Source of the DNA: an uncultured Eubacterium sp. | GTDB taxonomy: Bacteria; Bacillota; Clostridia; Oscillospirales; Acutalibacteraceae | DNA length: 50,105 bases | Assembly (NCBI GenBank): GCA_934512155.1 | Contig: CAKSWS010000009.1 | Span: 1 to 50,105, forward strand | Direction: 5' to 3' | In this document: piece by piece, positions 44,256 to 50,105 of the stretch | How positions within the stretch are numbered: the stretch's first letter is position 1 | Layout of the letters: each line of letters starts with the position of its first letter | The notes under the pieces: generated by a model | The model's database searches: none | Told to the model about the DNA's origin: nothing | Seen by the model: only the letters and a program-made list of their open reading frames with translations | Position numbers and translations under genes: made by a program

Positions 44256-47200
44256 TTATGCACCTCCGCCTTCAACAGTTTCGCACGCCACATTAAATGT
44301 CAGCGTATCGCTATACTCGTTAACATAAGCCAAATCCCAGCTTCTTTTTTCAATATTAATAACAAGCGGAACGGTTTCGTCCTTATTGAGCATAGTGTAT
44401 TCCTTTGAAACAAAAGCACTGCCGTTTGAATTTAAAGTATATGGAATTGTTGAAACAACCTCATCATCTTTAACAAGGGAGAAACTTCTGTTTTCAGGAT
44501 TTTCAAGCGAAACGGTAAGCTTTTTATCATTATTAAGCCTAATGCTTGCCGAAATTTCGCCTAAATTATAATTTGTGCTTGCAAACGGAATTGTTTGGTT
44601 TGCCGGTATGCTTATAACATACTGTTCTTCCTCTGCATAAGTAACAGGAATAGAAAGAATAACCGTGCCGTCTGCCGAAATGCAACTGATGTCAATAGTG
44701 CCGGAGTAATCCTTTGGTTGAATCTGTGAGGCGTCTGCCACAGTAACCGTTAATGCAAATGTTTGAGCAACTGCATTGCCGCTTCCGTCATCTGCACTGT
44801 TGGAAACCGTGCCTATTTTATCGCCTGCGGCTGTAGCGCCTGCCAAATCAACCGTAATAGGAATTACATTTCCGTCTGCACTTTTGAGTTCAAAAGTATT
44901 GCTGCTTGCAAGATACAAATCAATATCTTCAAGTGCGGCAACATAACTGATATTAACATCCTTTGTAACGCTTATTGTTGATGAATTAAATTCAACGCTT
45001 GCATTTTCAGCAAAAGCCTGTGGGAATAATGCTTTAAGTGCTTCAACTGCATCATAAGCGTCTTTAACATTTTTGTATTGTTCCGGGAAAGATTCATATT
45101 CACCGATAATATCCTTTACTTTTTGGATTTCATCGGCTGTAATAGGTGTTTTGTTTGCAATTTTTTCAGCAAGTGAAGCAGTTAATGCCTCTGTGCCGGA
45201 AATGAAACTGTTTAACGCACCTTTGTAACTACTGCCTTCCGTTGTAGTAATATCTGTTGTGTTGTAAATTAATGTGTAAAGTGATTCAACATATTTAGAC
45301 CTGTTTGCCTCAAATATAGACTTTGTAAATATGCTTGAATTACAGTTTAAAATAAGAAACGAAAGAATTTTTGACTTGTTTGAAAGTTCAATCATTGAAA
45401 CATCGGTTCCGTCAACATTTACATTTGTGTAAACATCTCTTGCAAGAACCGCTGTGCTGTTATTGTATTCATTAATATATTTTTGAACATGCTGAATTCT
45501 TTCATAAACAGCATATGCGTTTTCCATTGCTTTAACGTAATCATTGCCAAGAGCCGCTTTATTTGCATTTGACATTCTGTTGTAAGACTTTTCGTATAAT
45601 TCGGCTATTGACGCAATTTCTTCTGCCGAAGTGTTAAACACACTGTAGTCAACAGAAACTGTAGAAGCAACAAGCGGGCTTGGTAACCTGTAATCATCCA
45701 AATTAATGTTTTTTACACTTCCCAAAGCGTCTATTGCCGCTTTAATTTCGTCTGCCGATTTTTCCGGAAGAATCAATTCGCTATCCATTTTTGCTTTCAA
45801 TTCCCGCAACTGCTTATATGCAATAGTTACATCTGCAAGAGATTTTTGATAATCTGAAAGCGAATTGTAAATATCAATTAAAGCGTCATATTTATCAAAA
45901 GCATCATCAGCATAAACATCTAATGCGTTTACGCCCATAATAAAGTTTTTACTGTCTGTGCTTTCAATGCCAAACACTTCGTCAAAACCTTTATCCTGCC
46001 TTGCAGCATAGTTTTCGGAATAATATTCAGGGTCATAAGTAAAGCCGAATGCATCTACGGTAATTTCTTTATTAGCAAAAGAAGCACCGTCGTTACTGTC
46101 ATAATATTCCTGCCTGTGCTGTGCCAAAACTTTAATTTCCTTAATGTCATTTAAATCATTATTAACATCAAGTGAAGTGTTTTGGGCAGAATTACTACTT
46201 AAATACTTAAAATAAACAAGAGGAATATATACCCAACCTCTGAAATTATCAAGGGCATAAACTTTGTTTCCGCTTTCATCCGTGTATGAACCGTTAATAA
46301 ACTGACGAGTAGAGCTTAAATAAGCGGTATTCCATTCACCTGTTTCGGAATCCAATGTTCTGATGTAACGTTGGTTCTCATCCTTACCGTTATTAATTAC
46401 ATAAGTATGATTACCTGTTACAATACGAATTGAAATATCAAGACCGGTAACATCTGTTGTATCAAGGTAAAATACAAGAGAAAGTTCTTTAAGTCTTTCC
46501 TCCAAAGTATCTCCGATTGCTTTATCGGTCCAATTTTCAATATTAAGACCCTGTAAATTGTTCCAAGTGTCTGCACTGTTGCCATTATAGGTAAACACCA
46601 TTGTGGCAGTTTCTCTTAAATCATTAAAGCTTAATGTTCTCGTAGTCCTAAACAAGTCCCTGTTAAAGTGAAGAGTTGCACCGTTTGAACCGTTGTAGCC
46701 TTTATTGGAAATATAAGATTCAACACCGTTTGCATACCACTTATTATACGAGCCATTTTCGCTTAACGTCTTATTTTCACCTGTGCGAACATAGTCTATA
46801 TATTGAAGTGTACCTGATACTGAATACAAATCATAAACAGTTGCAGAATAATGAGTTAACTTTGTTGTGTGCTGTAAGTCGTTAATCAACGTATCTACAT
46901 GATAAGCATTGGGGTAGTCATCATACAAATCGTTACCCTGTGTGCCTAAAGGATAATTGCCGTTATCAAAATCGTTAAAGGAAATCCACGGTCTGGAGGC
47001 AAGTGCCTTACCAACCTTATCCTTTGTTGCATAAACAAGATTATAGCAAGCAAGAAGCTTATCTTCCGCATCTGAACCGAACAAACGAAGCTGCCTTAAA
47101 TTAAAACTTAAATAAGAAGCATAAAATCTTTTAACTTTGTTAACAACATCTTCATCTGCGGCAATAATTTTTTCAGGATCCGGGAGTTTTTCTATTTCTT

Positions 47201-48734
47201 CTTCATAACCCTTAATTATGCGCCAATCATCTACATTTTCAAAAGTTCTGTAAAGAGTTCTGCCGGCGTCAAACGTGTTAAATGCGTCCTCGTCTGCCGT
47301 TTTCAAATCGTCATCCGTAACGCCGTAAACCTGCATCATTTCTTCAATGTTTTGAATTGTTAAACGGTCTGCATATGTGGCAACACCGGTGATATTATCG
47401 TTAATGTAATTAGCAATAGCTTGGGGAAGTGCCGTGTTTCTGTTGTAAATACTGTCGCCCAGTTTTGCAATATTAGCGCTGTCCTCATTGCTGTGTAAAA
47501 CAAACTCACCGTTTTCACGGTAAAATGCAAGGTCATCAATATAAAATGATTTGTGAAGATTTGATTCATCTGTTGCTACAAACGAAAAACCAAAACTGTA
47601 AATATCTTCAAGAGGATAAATATTATCTTCCGATTTATATTTACGATGAACGGTGTTACTCATAGTATATTTATTTCCGTCGCCGTCAACAGCAACAAAG
47701 CATTTAACGGGAATTCTTATAAATCCCTTATAATTTCCTATGTTTGTAATTTCACCGCTGGGATAAGTATTTTTAACCCAAAATCCGTTTTCATCCTGCA
47801 TATAAATAACAGTTTCGCCGTCATAATTTTCGGTTGAATAAACCAAATCACTGGGTTTATCTGTATTGCCGATAGTTGCCGCCTTTTTATCGTTATATCT
47901 AAGTCTGAATGCAAATTCATCAAACTTAACATCTGTAAAATCAACCCAAACCAAAAACTCTTCAGGTAATGAACCTGCATCTTGACCCATAAAATTATAA
48001 GTCTGCCTGCTGTAAGAAAAATCAACAGCAGTTTCCTGGGAATTATCGCCCTCGCCGTTAAACCAATAACGCATAGCACCTGAGCCGTTATTACCCGCAC
48101 CTGCACCAACGCCGATAGCATCTGCAGAAACTGCACCGTCTGCATTAATGTTATTAAAAGTGCCGGTAACATTGTAATCGGAACCGATGTGTGTGGAACT
48201 GTCCATTCGCATAATATATTTAACTGCAGCATCGGATTTTGGCGAATAGTCTTCCGTAATTTCAAAAGGTGCAACGTTAATAACAGTGGTATTAATAGGC
48301 ATTGAACGCCAACCCTCATTATCAACCGCCATAACGGCAACATTGTACCTGTGGTTTACTTCCCTGAAGGTGTTTACATCGCTTGCACTGATTTCAGTAA
48401 CAATTAAATCACTGTTTTCTGCTGTAATTACTTTATTGTAAATAACATCTTCACGATTTTCCCTAACGGTTAAATCCATTACGGAAATTAAATAGTGGGT
48501 AATTGTTTTATCACCGTGGTAACCTGAGCGGGCAACAGCCTTGCTAAAATGAATGCCTATACTGCCGTCGTTTTGGAAATAAGCGTGAACTTTAGCGTCA
48601 TCGGCAAAATACGGGTCTATTTGGTCGCCGCTTGCGGCGCTTGCCGAAAACATGCCGATTTGCAAAGACGTTACAAGCAACACCAATGCCATAAACAAAG
48701 ACAGCGTGCGAAACAACCGTCCTTTTGTTTTCAT
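44256..48734 (-). CDS. Giant secreted multidomain surface protein (1,492 aa)
   Basis: A signal peptide (1-34, SASA) leads into: an FN3-like domain (about 40-155), a jelly-roll-like module (about 160-425), a helical linker, a second similar jelly-roll module (about 570-930), helical FIVAR-like regions (about 935-1240), and two tandem beta domains (about 1245-1370 and 1372-1492). The last beta domain has SIPANQTIPF and EYSDTLTF, matching the three small proteins encoded next. The modules share a pattern GFIRIPVKCF / GWVYIPLVYF, so one came from duplication. There is no anchor signal. It may bind glycans or polymers, which is inferred from fold only. I chose ATG 48734 with GGAGG 7 bases before; the upstream TTG overlaps that site. 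Confidence 0.8.
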   Translation of the reverse strand: MKTKGRLFRTLSLFMALVLLVTSLQIGMFSASAASGDQIDPYFADDAKVHAYFQNDGSIGIHFSKAVARSGYHGDKTITHYLISVMDLTVRENREDVIYNKVITAENSDLIVTEISASDVNTFREVNHRYNVAVMAVDNEGWRSMPINTTVINVAPFEITEDYSPKSDAAVKYIMRMDSSTHIGSDYNVTGTFNNINADGAVSADAIGVGAGAGNNGSGAMRYWFNGEGDNSQETAVDFSYSRQTYNFMGQDAGSLPEEFLVWVDFTDVKFDEFAFRLRYNDKKAATIGNTDKPSDLVYSTENYDGETVIYMQDENGFWVKNTYPSGEITNIGNYKGFIRIPVKCFVAVDGDGNKYTMSNTVHRKYKSEDNIYPLEDIYSFGFSFVATDESNLHKSFYIDDLAFYRENGEFVLHSNEDSANIAKLGDSIYNRNTALPQAIANYINDNITGVATYADRLTIQNIEEMMQVYGVTDDDLKTADEDAFNTFDAGRTLYRTFENVDDWRIIKGYEEEIEKLPDPEKIIAADEDVVNKVKRFYASYLSFNLRQLRLFGSDAEDKLLACYNLVYATKDKVGKALASRPWISFNDFDNGNYPLGTQGNDLYDDYPNAYHVDTLINDLQHTTKLTHYSATVYDLYSVSGTLQYIDYVRTGENKTLSENGSYNKWYANGVESYISNKGYNGSNGATLHFNRDLFRTTRTLSFNDLRETATMVFTYNGNSADTWNNLQGLNIENWTDKAIGDTLEERLKELSLVFYLDTTDVTGLDISIRIVTGNHTYVINNGKDENQRYIRTLDSETGEWNTAYLSSTRQFINGSYTDESGNKVYALDNFRGWVYIPLVYFKYLSSNSAQNTSLDVNNDLNDIKEIKVLAQHRQEYYDSNDGASFANKEITVDAFGFTYDPEYYSENYAARQDKGFDEVFGIESTDSKNFIMGVNALDVYADDAFDKYDALIDIYNSLSDYQKSLADVTIAYKQLRELKAKMDSELILPEKSADEIKAAIDALGSVKNINLDDYRLPSPLVASTVSVDYSVFNTSAEEIASIAELYEKSYNRMSNANKAALGNDYVKAMENAYAVYERIQHVQKYINEYNNSTAVLARDVYTNVNVDGTDVSMIELSNKSKILSFLILNCNSSIFTKSIFEANRSKYVESLYTLIYNTTDITTTEGSSYKGALNSFISGTEALTASLAEKIANKTPITADEIQKVKDIIGEYESFPEQYKNVKDAYDAVEALKALFPQAFAENASVEFNSSTISVTKDVNISYVAALEDIDLYLASSNTFELKSADGNVIPITVDLAGATAAGDKIGTVSNSADDGSGNAVAQTFALTVTVADASQIQPKDYSGTIDISCISADGTVILSIPVTYAEEEQYVISIPANQTIPFASTNYNLGEISASIRLNNDKKLTVSLENPENRSFSLVKDDEVVSTIPYTLNSNGSAFVSKEYTMLNKDETVPLVINIEKRSWDLAYVNEYSDTLTFNVACETVEGGGA

Positions 48735-48764
48735 ATGCAATCCTCCTTCTTTGAAAAATTTTAT

Positions 48765-49529
48765 TTATTCAACAACAAGCTTTGTATTAACAACTGCGTT
48801 GTTAAGCTCATTAAGCTCGCTGTCGAAAGAATAAGTTAAATAATTAATTGTGGCACTGTAGGTGCCTGCGGATAATGATTTTGTTAACTTAATGTTTTGC
48901 ACCGAATATCCCGGCGGAATCATATTTGATTCATAAATCATTTCGCCTGTATCATCAAGAACAATTTGAATTTTAAAGTAACACGGGTTACCCTCGGGAT
49001 TTGAAAAAATGTGTGTTTGCTCTTTAGTGTCTGCTTTAAAAATAACTGTTGGCGTGCCGGGAATTTGAATGTTTTTACCCTCTGTTTCAAGGTGGGCAAC
49101 AGTTGTTAAATCATCCGGCAAAACAATGCCCTCTTCTATAGAAGCATTATTTGTGGCACCGCTTTCGTTGCCTGCAGGTTTTGAACACCTGCTTGCGCCG
49201 AGTATAACGGCAACAATTACCAAAGCAAGCAAAACCAAATACAATATTATATTCGGCAAATTACTTTTAATAACAGCTAAAAACTGATTTTCGCCGATTT
49301 CCACAAAGCCAACGATTTTGTAAGCCAAAGAATTTTGCGTTTTAAACACGGAAATTTCTTCGCTTTCGGATTTTAAAAAACCTATTTCCTCTTTGCCTTT
49401 GCAAAGCTGACCTGCAATTTTATAACCGCCGGCAGGGTATTTTGCTTTCATCTCCGATTTTGTGAAATACCCGAATTGGGTATTTTTAATTGTTTTGGAA
49501 TAGTCATTATTTATATAATTAAAAGTCAT
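48765..49529 (-). CDS. Single-pass membrane protein with extracellular beta domain (surface operon gene 1)
   Basis: The 254-aa protein has a soluble N-terminal part (1-90), a membrane segment (about 91-113), a Ser/Asn linker and a C-terminal extracellular domain with FKIQIVLDDTGEMIYES, MIPPGYSVQNIKL and LSAGTYSATINYLTYSF. That domain resembles ones seen in surface proteins of gut Clostridia. It is the first gene after the promoter, so it may be a membrane base for the secreted proteins that follow. I chose ATG 49529 behind AGAGG; the TTG 21 bases upstream overlaps that site. Confidence 0.75.
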   Translation of the reverse strand: MTFNYINNDYSKTIKNTQFGYFTKSEMKAKYPAGGYKIAGQLCKGKEEIGFLKSESEEISVFKTQNSLAYKIVGFVEIGENQFLAVIKSNLPNIILYLVLLALVIVAVILGASRCSKPAGNESGATNNASIEEGIVLPDDLTTVAHLETEGKNIQIPGTPTVIFKADTKEQTHIFSNPEGNPCYFKIQIVLDDTGEMIYESNMIPPGYSVQNIKLTKSLSAGTYSATINYLTYSFDSELNELNNAVVNTKLVVE

Positions 49530-49592
49530 CAAAAAAAACCTCTTGCCCAAAATAAATATAAAAAAACAAACCCATTCAAATACGCCTACCTA

Positions 49593-49665
49593 ATTATAAT
49601 GAAATAAAAGAATAAATCAAAAAGTTTGTTCACTTTATTATAACAAATTATGTATAAATTGTAAA
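49593..49665 (-). promoter_or_regulatory. Tandem promoters of the surface operon
   Basis: On the minus strand, TTTACA (49665-49660), 17 bases, TATAAT (49642-49637); and a second one, TTGATT (49620-49615), 16 bases, TATAAT (49598-49593). Both point at the membrane-protein gene. The rest of 49530-49871 has no gene and no clear operator. Confidence 0.6.
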
Positions 49666-49871
49666 TTATTTCCTATTAAATTCGGCAAAACAGCATAAAG
49701 TGTTACGGTATTATTATGCAAAATAACGAAAAACTATAAATTTTATTACATTTAGCATATAATTTGTCAATATAAAATTCCTTTACAAACAAAACAAACC
49801 GTTCACATTTCCTTCAGAATTATATTACTGCAAGCAGGTAAAAATTACACTTTCCTGTCGACAACAAAAAT

Positions 49872-49906
49872 AAAAAATTCCCTTTGCCAAAAAAAGGCAA
49901 AGAGAA
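49872..49906 (-). terminator. Terminator of the dGTPase-like gene
   Basis: TTCCCTTTGCC (49878-49888) pairs with GGCAAAGAGAA (49896-49906) with one mismatch; TTTTTT follows on the minus strand. Confidence 0.8.
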
Positions 49907-49917
49907 TGTGAAAAATA

Positions 49918-50105
49918 TTAAAAAGTAATAAGTTCGTTAAACAATTTTATTGCATAGCCGTCGGTCATACCGGATATAAAATCAATTATTGCCTGAACAT
50001 ATATTTCTTTTGTTTCAAGATTTGAGTACATTTTTTTGTTTTCATAAAGCAATGCTTTGTTTTTTTGACTTTCCGGAATAACCTGCACATTGCAATATTT
50101 AACAA
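49918..50105 (-). CDS. dGTPase-like HD-domain protein, C-terminal part only
   Basis: The open frame runs from the window edge to a TAA at 49920-49918 and encodes 61 residues. Its ending VQAIIDFISGMTDGYAIKLF fits the C-terminus of deoxyguanosinetriphosphate triphosphohydrolase-like proteins (typical: YISGMTDxYA). The HD motif lies outside the window. Full family members hydrolyse dNTPs to nucleosides and triphosphate. The gene is read toward the surface operon and ends in its own terminator. Confidence 0.8.
   Translation of the reverse strand, partial: VKYCNVQVIPESQKNKALLYENKKMYSNLETKEIYVQAIIDFISGMTDGYAIKLFNELITF

Overview
The window comes from a low-GC, Gram-positive-type genome, most likely a gut member of the Clostridia (Oscillospiraceae/Ruminococcaceae-like). 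The reasons are the AT-rich sequence, TTGACA/TATAAT promoters with 17-bp spacers, strong GGAGG ribosome binding sites, frequent TTG starts, a sortase-type anchor, DeoR/CcpA-style fructose control, and genes for host milk or mucin glycans. There is no rRNA or tRNA gene to fix the taxonomy. All family calls are by eye.

Layout. 1-2218: end of an unknown gene, then a LytTR response regulator and a GHKL sensor kinase. 2226-6271: an operon for lacto-N-biose-type sugars: a probable split GH136 lacto-N-biosidase (small helical partner plus beta-helix subunit) and a GH112 phosphorylase, which lacks the short loop that normally carries the general acid. 6289-12020 (minus): fruR-fruK-fruABC-HPr-ptsI, with a consensus promoter and an exact-match cre site. 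12215-18748: ymdB, an oligopeptide-type lipoprotein, an Asp23 protein, fakA and recG. 18788-22229 (minus): methyltransferase, radC, ilvC and a GntR regulator with operator-like repeats. 22300-27418: a DUF815 ATPase, then a two-component system overlapping an htrA-like protease. 27435-30025: an unexplained intergenic element, ridA, ilvA and sfsA. 30131-35168: an orphan lipoprotein, a LUD protein and yifB, then pgm with a 32-aa membrane-peptide gene.

35169-36114 is regulatory. A predicted ~100-nt minus-strand RNA has its own consensus promoter, hairpins and terminator, and it faces away from a two-gene HTH operon whose promoter spacer holds a Bacillus-type LexA box. 37180-42143 is a coupled operon: thioesterase, HAD-NUDIX fusion, cysteine desulfurase, thiI and a sortase-B-like protein that has the Cys but not the expected His and Arg.

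Converging on it is a six-gene minus-strand surface operon (42204-49529): a membrane protein, a 1,492-aa secreted protein, three small secreted paralogs that share a fold with the giant's C-terminus, and an SPKTG-anchored protein. This is the best candidate here for an undescribed system, a cell-surface assembly next to a possible pseudo-sortase. The window ends in the 3' end of a dGTPase-like gene.
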